Shown piece by piece: positions 35,379 to 45,219 of a stretch of 64,000 bases of DNA. Both the position numbers and the translations under genes were made by a program. Source of the stretch: UBA4717 sp002404395 (GTDB taxonomy: Bacteria > Bacillota > Clostridia > Oscillospirales > CAG-272); contig CALFNW010000013.1 of assembly GCA_937902275.1 (NCBI GenBank), positions 1 to 64,000 on the forward strand. The letters run 5' to 3'. The notes beneath the pieces are model-generated. The model was given only the letters and a program-made list of their open reading frames with translations. It searched no databases and was not told the DNA's origin. Each line of letters opens with the position of its first letter. The stretch's first letter is position 1.

Positions 35379-35521
35379 AGATCTTATCCCGCCAAACAGC
35401 TCCTCAGCTTTCAAGCCCGTAAAATTTTAAACGGTCGCCGTTTTAGAATTATCGGGTATCCCTAAGACGGCTGAAGCCGATGCGGAAATTAACTATTGTT
35501 TTTTTTAGTCTTATTTTTTGA

Positions 35522-35536
35522 GTCGGCTACGCCGAC
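35522..35536 (+). repeat. Start-proximal hairpin before pheS
   Basis: TTTTTTGA, GTCGGC-TAC-GCCGAC, then ATGGAG and a second in-frame ATG 12 bases after the first. Confidence 0.82.
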
Positions 35537-35548
35537 ATGGAGAAAATT

Positions 35549-36565
35549 ATGAAAGAAAAGCTTGAACAGATACGTCAGGCGGCAAAAGCGGCGCTTGACG
35601 ATGCCGCCTGCGATGCCGAGGAGATCAGAATACGCTTCCTCGGAAAAAAAGGTGAATTAACGGCAGTCCTACGCTCAATGGGCGGACTTTCACCGGAGGA
35701 GCGCCCGATAGCAGGTCAGCTTGCAAACGAAGTCAGAACTTACATCGAAAACGCTATTGACGAAAAGAAAAAGGAGCTTCAGACACTTGCACAGGCAAAA
35801 AAGCTGAAATCCGAGCGCGTTGACGTTACGCTCCCGGCAAAAATGCCGCAGATCGGCGGCAGACACCCGCTCGCGGCAATTCAGCGCAAAATGGAAGATA
35901 TATTCGTGAGCATGGGCTTCGACATCGTTGAAGGTCCCGAAGTCGAGTACGACTATTACAACTTCCAAGCGCTCAATATCCCCGAAAATCACCCGGCGCG
36001 CGACACGCAGGACACTTTCTATATTACCGACAACATTCTGCTCCGCTCGCAGACCTCGCCCGTTCAGGTGCGCACAATGGAAAAGCAGAAGCCGCCGATC
36101 CGCATAATCTCTCCGGGCAGAGTTTATCGTTCGGACGCCGTTGACGCAACACACTCGCCTATGTTCCATCAGCTTGAAGGACTCGTGGTAGACCGCGGCA
36201 TCACAATGGGAGATTTAAAAGGTACGCTTGCCACTTTCGCCAAAACCATGTTCGGCGAAGACACCAAGATTCGTTTCCGTCCTCATCACTTCCCGTTCAC
36301 CGAACCGTCCGCCGAAGTTGACGTTTCCTGCTTCGTCTGCGGCGGCAAGGGTTGCCGCCTTTGCAAAGGAGAAGGCTGGATCGAGATCCTCGGTGCCGGA
36401 ATGGTCCACCCGAACGTACTGCGCGGTTGCAACATAGATCCCGATGAATACAGCGGCTTTGCTTTCGGAATGGGGATCGAACGTATCGTAATGATCAAAT
36501 ACAACATTGACGATATGCGTTATCTGTACGAAAACGATATTCGCTTCTTGCGTCAGTTCGACTGA
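35549..36565 (+). CDS. pheS: Phenylalanyl-tRNA synthetase alpha subunit
   Basis: 338 residues. N-terminal coiled-coil arm (MKEKLEQIRQAAKAALDDA), class II catalytic core with HPLAAIQRKMEDIFVSMGF, motif 2 region RVYRSDAVDATHSPMFHQLEG and motif 3 GFAFGMGIERIVMIKYNI. An FVCGGKGCRLCKGEGW cysteine insert is typical of this clade. It charges tRNA-Phe as an alpha2beta2 enzyme with PheT. The homologous N-terminus (MKEKLEQI) and the AUGGAG Shine-Dalgarno-like sequence both point to ATG 35549; the ATG at 35537, part of the hairpin cassette, would add MEKI. Confidence 0.95.
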   Translation: MKEKLEQIRQAAKAALDDAACDAEEIRIRFLGKKGELTAVLRSMGGLSPEERPIAGQLANEVRTYIENAIDEKKKELQTLAQAKKLKSERVDVTLPAKMPQIGGRHPLAAIQRKMEDIFVSMGFDIVEGPEVEYDYYNFQALNIPENHPARDTQDTFYITDNILLRSQTSPVQVRTMEKQKPPIRIISPGRVYRSDAVDATHSPMFHQLEGLVVDRGITMGDLKGTLATFAKTMFGEDTKIRFRPHHFPFTEPSAEVDVSCFVCGGKGCRLCKGEGWIEILGAGMVHPNVLRGCNIDPDEYSGFAFGMGIERIVMIKYNIDDMRYLYENDIRFLRQFD

Positions 36566-36602
36566 TATAAAATAAATGAACATAACCGATGGGAGATAAA
36601 TA

Positions 36603-38990
36603 ATGAAACTTTCTTTAAAATGGGCTTCCGATTACGTTGACCTTTCGGACGTTACCGATCTCAAGGACTACTCCGAAAAGCTCACCTATATCGGTCAGAA
36701 GGTCGAAGGCTATGAAACACTCGGCGCCGACATTGAAAACGTGGTGGTCGGCAAAATTACGAAGATCGAAAAGCACCCGGACTCGGATCATCTGCTCATC
36801 TGCACGCTTGACCTCGGCGACGAGACCCGCCAGATCGTAACCGGCGCGCAGAATGTCTTTGAAGGCGCGCTTGTGCCGGTCGCAAAAGCGCCGGCAAAGC
36901 TGCCGGGCGGCGTCGTGATCAAAGCGGGCAAGCTCCGCGGAGTGGAATCGAACGGTATGCTCTGTTCTATTGCCGAGCTCGGACTCACGCTGCATGAAGT
37001 GCCGTATGCGATCGAGGACGGCATACTTATAATCGAAGAAGACTGCAAGCCGGGTGATGACATACACGATGTATATATGCTCACCGACAATGTAGTTGAC
37101 TTTGAGATCACCTCAAACCGCCCCGACTGCCTGTCGGTAATCGGACTCGCGCGTGAAACCGCAGTAAGCTACAACCGTGAGCTTAAGCTTCGCACGCCCC
37201 ACGTAAACTTTACCCGTGGCGAGAAGGTCACCGAATATATCACGGTTGACATAAAGAATGATAAAAAGTGCCCGAGATATACCGCGCGCGCCGTAAAAAA
37301 CGTAAAGATCGCCCCCTCTCCGCTCTGGCTCAGAATGAGACTGCGCGCTTCGGGAGTGCGTCCGATCAACAACATCGTCGATATCACAAACTACGTAATG
37401 CTTGAATACGGTCAGCCGATGCACGCTTTCGACTATTCCTGCCTTGAGGGCAGTCACATTACGGTAAGAGACGCCGAAGACGGCGAACGCTTCGTTTCGC
37501 TTGACAATACCGAGCATACGCTTGACAGAAACACGCTTGTTATCGCCGATGACAAAAAGGCGGTAGCGCTTGCCGGCATAATGGGCGGCCTCAACAGCGA
37601 GATAAAAAACGATACCAAAACGGTAATATTCGAGAGCGCAAACTTTGAAGGCAGTACGGTAAGGATCTCCGCAAAGGCGCAGGGCATGAGAACCGAAAGC
37701 TCCGCGCGCTTTGAAAAAGGACTTGACGCCGAAAATACGCTTGCCGCACTTGACCGCGCCTGCGAGCTTGTGGAAATGCTCGGCGCCGGCGAAGTCGTAG
37801 AGGGCACGATCGACGTATATCCGGGCAAGAAAGCGCCCATCGTCGTAAAGCTTGAAGCCGACAAGATCAACCGCTTCCTCGGACTTGACGTTGACGCCGA
37901 CTATATGAAACGTGTGCTTACCGCGATCGGCTTTACGATCGACGGAGACAATATTATCGTTCCGAGCTTCAGAGTCGATATCGGATGCATGAACGATATT
38001 GCCGAAGAAGTGTTGCGCATTTACGGCTACAATACCATAAAAGCTACAAACTTTAAAGCCGAGATCGCTCCGGGTCATCTCGGCGACAGATACAGATTTG
38101 AACTGCTCTGCCACGAAGTGCTTATCGCTTCCGGACTGCACGAGTGCGAGACCTTCTCGTTCATCAGCCCGAAGAATTACGATAAGATCAGACTGCCTGA
38201 GAACAGTCCGCTCAGAAAATCGGTCGTTATCAAAAACCCGCTCGGCGAGGATACGAGCGTTATGAGAACGACCGCCGTTCCCTCAATGCTTGACGTGCTT
38301 GCCCACAACTGCAACTACCACGATTCGGGAGTTGCTATGTACGAAGTGGCAACTACGTACATTCCAAGTGAAGACCCGTCAAAACTTCCCGCCGAACCTA
38401 AGCGCATAGTAATAGGCACAATGCGTGACGGCGATTTCTTCGACCTTAAAGGCATGGTCGCCGCACTGCTTGAGCGCGCCGGGATTAAAGGCGAAAAATA
38501 CACTGCCTGCACCGATGACCCGACATACCATCCCGGACGTTGCGCAGATGTAAGCGTCGGCGACAAATATATCGGCCGCTTCGGCGAGATCCATCCCGAT
38601 GTACTTGACACATACGGAATTGACTCGCCTGCATACATCGCCGATCTCTCGCTTGACTCGCTGTTTGAGCTTGCACACACCGATAAGGAATATCATCCGC
38701 TTCCCAAATATCCGGCGGCAGTGCGCGATCTTGCCTTTGTGTGCGACGATGAGCTTGAAGTCGGAACTATCGAGGAGGTGATCGCCAAGGCGGATCGCAA
38801 GACCATCGAAAGCGTTACGCTGTTTGACGTCTACCGCGGTCCTCAGGTAGGCGAAGGCAAAAAGAGCGTTGCTTTCAATATAACGATGCGCAGTGCCGAC
38901 CATACGCTGACAGTCGAGGAAGCCGACAAGACCCTGAAAAAGGTGCTGACTTTGCTTGAGCGCGAACTCGGTCTGACTCTCAGAAAGTAA
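36603..38990 (+). CDS. pheT: Phenylalanyl-tRNA synthetase beta subunit
   Basis: 795 residues, normal length. N-terminal tRNA-binding OB fold (VVVGKITKIEKHPDSDHLLICTLDLG), B3/B4 editing domain (ITSNRPDCLSVIGLARE, NNIVDITNYVMLEYGQPMHAFD), B5 domain, class II-like core (RTTAVPSMLDVLAHN), and C-terminal ferredoxin-like anticodon domain (YPAAVRDLAFVCDDELEVG). It removes mischarged Tyr-tRNA-Phe. GGGAG before ATG 36603, 38 bases after pheS; no hairpin of the start-proximal family here, since it is an internal operon gene. Confidence 0.96.
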   Translation: MKLSLKWASDYVDLSDVTDLKDYSEKLTYIGQKVEGYETLGADIENVVVGKITKIEKHPDSDHLLICTLDLGDETRQIVTGAQNVFEGALVPVAKAPAKLPGGVVIKAGKLRGVESNGMLCSIAELGLTLHEVPYAIEDGILIIEEDCKPGDDIHDVYMLTDNVVDFEITSNRPDCLSVIGLARETAVSYNRELKLRTPHVNFTRGEKVTEYITVDIKNDKKCPRYTARAVKNVKIAPSPLWLRMRLRASGVRPINNIVDITNYVMLEYGQPMHAFDYSCLEGSHITVRDAEDGERFVSLDNTEHTLDRNTLVIADDKKAVALAGIMGGLNSEIKNDTKTVIFESANFEGSTVRISAKAQGMRTESSARFEKGLDAENTLAALDRACELVEMLGAGEVVEGTIDVYPGKKAPIVVKLEADKINRFLGLDVDADYMKRVLTAIGFTIDGDNIIVPSFRVDIGCMNDIAEEVLRIYGYNTIKATNFKAEIAPGHLGDRYRFELLCHEVLIASGLHECETFSFISPKNYDKIRLPENSPLRKSVVIKNPLGEDTSVMRTTAVPSMLDVLAHNCNYHDSGVAMYEVATTYIPSEDPSKLPAEPKRIVIGTMRDGDFFDLKGMVAALLERAGIKGEKYTACTDDPTYHPGRCADVSVGDKYIGRFGEIHPDVLDTYGIDSPAYIADLSLDSLFELAHTDKEYHPLPKYPAAVRDLAFVCDDELEVGTIEEVIAKADRKTIESVTLFDVYRGPQVGEGKKSVAFNITMRSADHTLTVEEADKTLKKVLTLLERELGLTLRK

Positions 38991-39042
38991 AAGACGGTAG
39001 CTCAAAGCATCCCGCGAAATACGACCTTATAAAAAGTATATA

Positions 39043-39090
39043 GCAAATCGCCGCAAGCATCAGCACACTTGCGGCGATTTCTTTGTTTTC
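39043..39090 (+). terminator. Terminator of pheST
   Basis: AAATCGCCGCAAG/CTTGCGGCGATTT with a 10-nt loop, followed by CTTTGTTTTC. Confidence 0.88.
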
Positions 39091-39128
39091 ATTCAACTCT
39101 TCAAATATTGAATCCTTCCCCTTTACAG

Positions 39129-39165
39129 CGAAAACCGTCACGCTATCACAGCGTGACGGTTTTCT
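39129..39165. terminator. Second terminator between convergent pheT and beta-helix genes
   Basis: AAAACCGTCACGCT/AGCGTGACGGTTTT, loop ATCAC, T-rich on both sides. Ends just before the stop codon of the minus-strand beta-helix gene. Confidence 0.82.
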
Positions 39166-39166
39166 T

Positions 39167-41413
39167 TTAAGCCTCAAAGGTTTTCGGTGCCTTTGCATGA
39201 GTATAGTAAAATTTATTTTCGCCGAACGCGCCCGACTCGTACATTTCACCGAGCGTAGCTTCGTCATAATAGTATACCGCGAGTCCGCCCTTGCCTATTG
39301 CGTACTCGGTTCCGAGTAAAGCCAGCGGACTGCCGAGATCCTTGATGATCGTATTGTTGCGCCAATTAAATCCCATGCCGTTGCCGGTGTGGGTCGGCAC
39401 TGCCTTTTGCAGATACTTTCTGATATACCACATGGCGTTGTCTTCTATATACGCGTTTTCATATACCGCGTTTGTCTGACCTCCGCCGTAAAACATATTA
39501 TAATCGGTCTTCTGATGATTATAACCGCCGATGATGCCGTAGCCCGACTTGCGACAAAGATTATCGTAAAGCCTGATATTTGAAAGCACCGCAAAGCGCG
39601 AGCGGTCGCATTGTGCAGTCGTGCACCATACTTCAAGCGGAGAGTTGCATTTTTCTATCGCATTACCGTATATTTCAATATCATTTTCAAGAATTGACCG
39701 ACCCTCGGAAAGACCGCCCTGCCACTGCACGGTAGGTCCGCAGTCAAAACATTCGTAAACATAGTTGTTATAGACACGATAGTGCTCACAACCGCCGAAT
39801 ATTTCGATCGCATTGCCGTAACGGGTATTTTTGCTTTCCGGGTAATGCTGAAGCGAGCCGCCGATAAAACCGACCTCACAGTTTCGCACCGTCAGATTCT
39901 CGCAAGTTCCCGCGCCGATACCGTGGCTGCCGGTAAAACGCAGACAAAGATTGTCTATGGTAACGCCGCTTTTTGCGTTAACTGCGTTTCCGTGAGTCGA
40001 AAGTTCAATCGAGCTAAACCGCTCACCCGGATTTCCGTGCAGTGAATACAGATAAAGGGTCTCGTCTTCGTAATTGTGAACGTATTCAAGATCATGGGAA
40101 AGCACCTCGGGACCCTTCATAGGCTCAGACTCACGATACCAATACTCAATACCGTTTGACGTGTAGCCGTTGTCACCCGCACGGTTCACCGCATCATTTC
40201 CGAATTCCTTCAGTACCCTCGCGCCAAACGCTGCGCCTTCATCGAACACAATATTTCCGACATCGTTACGATATGGAATCTTCTCGCAGAAACGGTAAAG
40301 TCCGGGTTTGCCGCACTCAATCCATTTGTCTTTACCCGAAGCATCTATCGAACCGCGAATCTCGGGCTTCTTGCCCTCGCCCCACGCGCTGTAGGTTACT
40401 CCGACTGTCGTAGTCAACTGCTCATGCCATACATCACCGCGCTTAAACAACACTACATCACCGACTCCGAGCGCAAGCGCATCAAGCGAAGCAATCGTTT
40501 TTTTCGGATGCGATGCGTCAAGTCCGCTGTTTAAGTCATCTCCGCTCTGCGAAAGGTAGATCGCCCGGCAACCCTCACCGCAGGTCCATTCGCTCTCGGT
40601 TGCGCGTATTTTTTCAACACGCGCGTCAAACTTCGCGTCAAGCTCGGCGATCAGCCCATCGGGCGCAGGTTCAAGATATTTGTCAAGCGGCGCCCGGCGC
40701 TCGCTTACGGGTGCAATTCCCTTTTCGGTATCAAGTATCTTCTGCACGGTCGCTTCGGACAGCTGACCTTTATACATTGCGAGCAGATCAATATTCAATT
40801 TTTCGCGCTTGTACCAGCCGCTTATCCTGCCTTTCGCAAGCTCAGCATCGCAATAAGCCTTTGCCGCTTCAATCGAATCAAAATACGCAAATTCACGATA
40901 AAATATCTCGTCTCCCGCACGGAAGCTTGCCTCGGTACCGATAATCCCGAAAAAGGGATATACCGAAGAATTTGACGGCTTGTTGGTTGCACTTGAACGG
41001 AAGCAGGCGTCGCCCGCATCGCACGGAACTATCAGCGAATACCACTTGTCCGAGGACGGCATCAGTTCGCATATATACTCACAGCGACCGGTTCTGAGAC
41101 ACATTGCGGTATGCGCGCTCGGATTCTTGTACGTGAGCACTGTCACCCGCGTTTTTTTCAGAAGTTCAACATATTTTATACGGTTTTCCGCCGCCTCACC
41201 CTCCTCATCACGGTTGTCGGCGGTAAAGCCCTGGTCATTCTGCATTGAGGTGAGCGATGTAAGCTTAAGCGCACACTCGTAGGAATCAAACTCCGGCTTA
41301 AAGCTGTGTGAATTGATCGGATAGCTGTCGCAGGCTTTCTTTGAATCGAATACAAGCTTACCGAGCGGCACAGCACTGCCGATTGTGCTCGGAGTCGTCA
41401 CAAGATTTATCAT
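39167..41413 (-). CDS. Right-handed beta-helix protein without signal peptide, paralogue of the dockerin protein
   Basis: 748 residues, no signal peptide and no dockerin. The central and C-terminal parts align by eye with the secreted protein at 851-3256: IYLSQSGDDLNSG opens the helix, then VWHEQLTTTVGVTYSAWGEG, IDNLCLRFTGSHGIG, CEVGFIGGS, YNNYVYECFDCG and DYNMFYGGG, each with a close counterpart. The N-terminal 250 residues differ and are cysteine-rich, with no recognised domain. As it stands it should be cytoplasmic, odd for a polysaccharide-acting beta-helix. ATG 41413 is preferred over ATG 41425 because AGG lies in Shine-Dalgarno position between them. Confidence 0.78.
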   Translation of the reverse strand: MINLVTTPSTIGSAVPLGKLVFDSKKACDSYPINSHSFKPEFDSYECALKLTSLTSMQNDQGFTADNRDEEGEAAENRIKYVELLKKTRVTVLTYKNPSAHTAMCLRTGRCEYICELMPSSDKWYSLIVPCDAGDACFRSSATNKPSNSSVYPFFGIIGTEASFRAGDEIFYREFAYFDSIEAAKAYCDAELAKGRISGWYKREKLNIDLLAMYKGQLSEATVQKILDTEKGIAPVSERRAPLDKYLEPAPDGLIAELDAKFDARVEKIRATESEWTCGEGCRAIYLSQSGDDLNSGLDASHPKKTIASLDALALGVGDVVLFKRGDVWHEQLTTTVGVTYSAWGEGKKPEIRGSIDASGKDKWIECGKPGLYRFCEKIPYRNDVGNIVFDEGAAFGARVLKEFGNDAVNRAGDNGYTSNGIEYWYRESEPMKGPEVLSHDLEYVHNYEDETLYLYSLHGNPGERFSSIELSTHGNAVNAKSGVTIDNLCLRFTGSHGIGAGTCENLTVRNCEVGFIGGSLQHYPESKNTRYGNAIEIFGGCEHYRVYNNYVYECFDCGPTVQWQGGLSEGRSILENDIEIYGNAIEKCNSPLEVWCTTAQCDRSRFAVLSNIRLYDNLCRKSGYGIIGGYNHQKTDYNMFYGGGQTNAVYENAYIEDNAMWYIRKYLQKAVPTHTGNGMGFNWRNNTIIKDLGSPLALLGTEYAIGKGGLAVYYYDEATLGEMYESGAFGENKFYYTHAKAPKTFEA

Positions 41414-41425
41414 AATATTCCTCAT

Positions 41426-41440
41426 GCCGCCGAAGGCGGC
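41426..41440 (-). repeat. Start-proximal hairpin before the second beta-helix gene
   Basis: Minus strand GCCGCC-TTC-GGCGGC, then ATGAGGAATATT and ATG 41413. No T-run in front in this copy. Confidence 0.78.
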
Positions 41441-41599
41441 GCATTATATTTGCCGACCTTTGGTCGGACACAAACCGGCGCGCGCCGTCAAGACCGTCAC
41501 GCCGCACTTTTGGTTAATTATAGCACAGTGCAAAACTTAAAGTAAAGCGCATTTTTTCAAATATCGTATGCAAAAATTAACTTTTTTGTGCAAAAAAGA

Positions 41600-41630
41600 A
41601 AAAGCGGAGATCTGCAGATCTCCGCTTTTA
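41600..41630 (-). terminator. Terminator of the MsmX/UgpC-type ATPase gene
   Basis: Perfect palindrome AAAAGCGGAGATCT/AGATCTCCGCTTTT, T-rich after it on the minus strand. Confidence 0.88.
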
Positions 41631-41658
41631 AACAAATCATCCAATCAACCGAATTAGA

Positions 41659-42774
41659 TCAGTGAACTATGCAACGCTCGGTGTCTTTATCGAAAATGTG
41701 AATTCTCGAAACATCAAGCGCAACCTTGATATGGTCGCCTGCTTTGGTGGTCGAACGGGCAGATACACGTGCAACCAGATTGATGTCCTCGCCGCCCTTG
41801 AGGTAGAGATAGATCTCTGCACCCATAAGCTCGGTAACGTCGACATCGGTTTCGATAACGCTCTCGGAAAGGCTCGAAAGATACATGGGCTCGTCGTGAA
41901 TACACTCGGGACGGATACCGGCAACCACTTCCTTGCCGATATATTCCTTGAGCGCCGGGTTCTGAGCCTTCTCGCTCGGAAGCTTTATTGCATTGTCGCC
42001 GAAGGTAAGGAATACATCGCTTCCCTTAGCTTCAAGCTTGCAGTTGATGAAGTTCATCTGAGGCGTGCCGATAAAGCCTGCGACGAAAATGTTGCAGGGC
42101 AGATCGTACAGACGCTGAGGAGTATCGACCTGTTGGATAAGTCCGTCCTTCATAACGACGATACGCGAAGCCATGGTCATAGCCTCGACCTGGTCGTGCG
42201 TAACGTAGATAAATGTTGTACCGAGGCTCTTATGTATCTTGGTAAGCTCGGTTCTCATGGCTGCACGCAGCTTAGCGTCGAGGTTTGAAAGCGGTTCGTC
42301 AAGCAGGAATACCTTAGGGTTACGGACGATAGCACGTCCGAGCGCAACTCTCTGCTTCTGACCGCCGGACAAAGCCTTCGGCTTTCTGTCAAGCAGGTGG
42401 GTAATATCAAGTATACGTGCGGCTTCTTCAACGCGGCGCTTGATCTCTTCCTTAGGAGTCTTGCGGAGCTTAAGGCCGAATGCCATGTTATCGAATACGC
42501 TCATGTGCGGATAAAGCGCGTAGTTCTGGAACACCATTGCGATGTCTCTGTCCTTAGGCGCAACGTCGTTAACGAGTTTGTCGCCGATGAAAAGCTCACC
42601 CTCGGTGATCTCTTCAAGTCCTGCGATCATACGCAGTGTGGTGGACTTACCGCATCCGGAAGGTCCGACGAAAATGATGAACTCCTTGTCCTTGATATCA
42701 AGGCAGAAGTCGGAAACGGCGGTAACTCCGCCCGGGTATTTCTTATAAATATGCTTAAGGGAAAGGCTTGCCAT
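41659..42774 (-). CDS. Carbohydrate ABC importer ATPase (MsmX/UgpC type)
   Basis: 371-residue ATPase of the MalK/UgpC class: Walker A GPSGCGKST, Q-loop VFQNYALYPHM, signature LSGGQKQRVALGRAIV, Walker B FLLDEPLSNLD, H-loop VTHDQ, and a C-terminal TOBE/OB regulatory domain (GIRPECIH..., VTELMGAEIYLYL). No permease or binding-protein genes are beside it. In Firmicutes such orphan ATPases (MsmX, MsmK) energise several different sugar importers, and this is the likely role. ATG 42774 follows a hairpin and GAGAGAGG. Confidence 0.92.
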   Translation of the reverse strand: MASLSLKHIYKKYPGGVTAVSDFCLDIKDKEFIIFVGPSGCGKSTTLRMIAGLEEITEGELFIGDKLVNDVAPKDRDIAMVFQNYALYPHMSVFDNMAFGLKLRKTPKEEIKRRVEEAARILDITHLLDRKPKALSGGQKQRVALGRAIVRNPKVFLLDEPLSNLDAKLRAAMRTELTKIHKSLGTTFIYVTHDQVEAMTMASRIVVMKDGLIQQVDTPQRLYDLPCNIFVAGFIGTPQMNFINCKLEAKGSDVFLTFGDNAIKLPSEKAQNPALKEYIGKEVVAGIRPECIHDEPMYLSSLSESVIETDVDVTELMGAEIYLYLKGGEDINLVARVSARSTTKAGDHIKVALDVSRIHIFDKDTERCIVH

Positions 42775-42790
42775 GTTATGTATCCTCTCT

Positions 42791-42803
42791 CCGGCGCTGC
42801 CGG
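42791..42803 (-). repeat. Start-proximal hairpin before the MsmX/UgpC-type gene
   Basis: Minus strand TTTGAA, CCGGC-AGC-GCCGG, AGAGAGG, ATG 42774; shorter 5-bp stem. Confidence 0.7.
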
Positions 42804-42853
42804 TTCAAATAATTGACTTTCGCTCGGTGATATCTCACACCGCTACGAGTAAT

Positions 42854-42882
42854 ATTGTATCAGATTTCCACGCAGATTGGAA
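42854..42882 (-). promoter_or_regulatory. Promoter of the MsmX/UgpC-type gene
   Basis: Minus strand TTCCAA (42882-42877), 17 nt, TACAAT (42859-42854). Confidence 0.5.
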
Positions 42883-43012
42883 GTGGCATTTTCCCGAATT
42901 TGCGCCCGAGTTTTTGTGTAATTTGACGGATAATCCGCTTGATTTCGGCTTTATGCAAAAAATGCTGCAAATTTCACTCTAATTTATTAGATTTTTTGAA
43001 TCAGACACCGTC

Positions 43013-45166
43013 TCACTTATTTTTCATGGTAAGTGCGATGCGCTTTTTTATCGGGTCAACGCTCTTGACCGTGACGTTTACAATATCGCCGACCGAAAGC
43101 ACCTGCGACGGGTGCTTTATATAATGATCCGAGATCTCCGATATGTGCACAAGTCCGTCCTGATGCACGCCGATGTCCACAAATGCGCCGAAGTCAATAA
43201 CATTTCGCACCGTGCCCGTGAATTTCATTCCCGGCTTCAGGTCGGCAATGTCCATAACATCATCGCGCAGAATCGGCGCGGGAAGCGAATCGCGCACATC
43301 TCTGCCCGGTTTTTCAAGCTCGCCGATAATGTCTTCAAGCGTCGGCACGCCGATCCCGAGTTTTTCGGCAACCACGGTAAGTCCCTGCGACTCGACCTTT
43401 GCACGCAATGCCGAAAGCCCGGATTCTCTTACGTCGCGCTCGGTGTAACCGAACATTTCAAGCAATGACTTAGCGGCTGAATAGGACTCGGGATGTACGC
43501 CCGTGTTGTCGAAGATCTCCTTGGATTCGGGAACGCGCAGAAAGCCCGCGCACTGTTCGAACGCCTTGTCGCCGATCCTCGGCACTTTTTTGAGCTCGCG
43601 GCGATTTTTGAACTCTCCGTTTTCTTCACGGTACTTTACTATATTCTTCGCGCTTGCGGCGTTTATGCCCGAAATATGCTCAAGCAGTGAATGTGACGCA
43701 GTGTTTATGTCCACACCGACGCTGTTTACGCAATCCTCGACCACGCCGGCAAGCGATTCGTCAAGCCGCGCGCTTTTCATATCATGCTGATATTGCCCTA
43801 CGCCGATCGACTTCGGATCGATCTTGACAAGCTCGGCAAGCGGATCCTGCAGGCGGCGTGCTATTGATACCGCGCTGCGTTGCGTGACGTCGAAATCGGG
43901 AAACTCCTCCGAAGCCAGCTTTGACGCCGAGTACACGGAAGCGCCCGCCTCGCTGACCATCGCGTAACGAACATCGGAATCAAGTTCCTTTAACACTCCC
44001 GCAACAAATATCTCGCTCTCCTTTGAAGCCGTTCCGTTTCCGATCGCTATAAGCTCTACGCCGTAAGTTCCGATGAGCCGCTTGACGATCCTTGCGGATT
44101 CTTCGATCCGCTCCTGAGGCTTGGTCGGATATATCACCGCCGTGTCAAGCACCTTTCCGGTCTTATCGACCACGGCAAGCTTACAGCCGGTACGGTATCC
44201 GGGGTCAAGTCCGAGCACAGTCCTGCCTTTGATCGGAGGCTGCATTAGCAAATGCTTGAGATTGTCGGAAAACAGCTTTATCGCGCCTTCGCTTGCTTTG
44301 TCAAACAGCATTGACCGCACCTCGTTTTCGACCGAGGGCTTAATAAGCCGCTGATATCCGTCAATGACCGCCTCGCGCACATATTTTGCCGCCGGGCTGT
44401 CGGTGGCGGTTATCACATTATACATCAGATAGTTTAAAGCAACTTCCTCGGAAAGCACGGCATCCACCTTAAGGAAGCCCTCCTTTTCGCCGCGGTTGAG
44501 CGCAAGGATACGGTGATCGGCAATGCTTTTGATGCCTTCGCTGTAATCATAGTACATCGAATACACCGAGTCCTCATCCTTTGCCGCTTTTGAAGAGATC
44601 ACGCCGAAATCAAAAAACATTTCGCGCAGATCGCGCCTGTAGTCGGCGTTGTCCGAAACCGTCTCGGCAATAATGTCTCTCGCGCCTGCAAGCGCGGCGG
44701 TCTCATCCTCCACGCCTTTTTCAGGATCAACAAAGCCCTCGGCAAGCGTTTCGATCGACGGCTCGTAATGCTCTCTCTGCTCAAGCAGGAGCACCGCAAG
44801 CGGTTCAAGTCCGCGCTCCTTTGCTATGCTCGCGCGCGTGCGCCGCTTCTGCTTGAACGGACGGTATATGTCCTCTACCTCTGCAAGGATCTGTGCCCCT
44901 TCAAGTGCCGACGCGATCTCATCGGTCATTTTGCCCTGCTCGGTAATCGAAGCGGCAACCTCCGCTTTACGCGCTTCAAGGTTGCGCAAATACGTCAGTC
45001 TGTCAAACAGTTCGCGCAAAGTCACATCATCCATTGAACCCGTGACCTCTTTGCGGTATCTGGCGATAAACGGTATGGTATTGCCGTCGTCTATCAGCTC
45101 GATCGTTTTTTCAAGTCTCGATATCGGAAGTCCAAGCTCCTCAGACAGCTTATTTATAATATTCAT
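43013..45166 (-). CDS. tex: Tex-family RNA-binding transcription accessory protein
   Basis: 717 residues. N-terminal Tex HTH region (NTIPFIARYRKEVTGSMDD), YqgF-like RNase-H fold (VLGLDPGYRTGCKLAVVD), helix-hairpin-helix repeats (VGVDINTASHSLLEHISGI, VPRIGDKAFEQCAGFLRV) and a C-terminal S1 domain (KFTGTVRNVIDFGAFVDIGV). Tex binds RNA and RNA polymerase; its exact function is unsettled. The family N-terminus fits ATG 45166 (MNIINKLSEELG). The ATG at 45178, 12 bases upstream and part of the hairpin cassette, would add MRNI. Confidence 0.93.
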   Translation of the reverse strand: MNIINKLSEELGLPISRLEKTIELIDDGNTIPFIARYRKEVTGSMDDVTLRELFDRLTYLRNLEARKAEVAASITEQGKMTDEIASALEGAQILAEVEDIYRPFKQKRRTRASIAKERGLEPLAVLLLEQREHYEPSIETLAEGFVDPEKGVEDETAALAGARDIIAETVSDNADYRRDLREMFFDFGVISSKAAKDEDSVYSMYYDYSEGIKSIADHRILALNRGEKEGFLKVDAVLSEEVALNYLMYNVITATDSPAAKYVREAVIDGYQRLIKPSVENEVRSMLFDKASEGAIKLFSDNLKHLLMQPPIKGRTVLGLDPGYRTGCKLAVVDKTGKVLDTAVIYPTKPQERIEESARIVKRLIGTYGVELIAIGNGTASKESEIFVAGVLKELDSDVRYAMVSEAGASVYSASKLASEEFPDFDVTQRSAVSIARRLQDPLAELVKIDPKSIGVGQYQHDMKSARLDESLAGVVEDCVNSVGVDINTASHSLLEHISGINAASAKNIVKYREENGEFKNRRELKKVPRIGDKAFEQCAGFLRVPESKEIFDNTGVHPESYSAAKSLLEMFGYTERDVRESGLSALRAKVESQGLTVVAEKLGIGVPTLEDIIGELEKPGRDVRDSLPAPILRDDVMDIADLKPGMKFTGTVRNVIDFGAFVDIGVHQDGLVHISEISDHYIKHPSQVLSVGDIVNVTVKSVDPIKKRIALTMKNK

Positions 45167-45178
45167 TATGTTCCTCAT

Positions 45179-45193
45179 GCCGGCGTTGCCGGC
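45179..45193 (-). repeat. Start-proximal hairpin before tex
   Basis: Minus strand GA-GCCGGC-AAC-GCCGGC, then ATGAGGAACATA and ATG 45166. Confidence 0.8.
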
Positions 45194-45219
45194 TCGTGTG
45201 CCAATATGTTTACCCGCAT

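Noticed and set aside
37113..38141. 342-codon antisense frame inside pheT, and similar long frames at 20467-21393 and 1985-2707
   Set aside because: All lie fully opposite well-supported genes, have low-complexity or Cys/His-rich translations without domains, and share their GC-driven periodicity.
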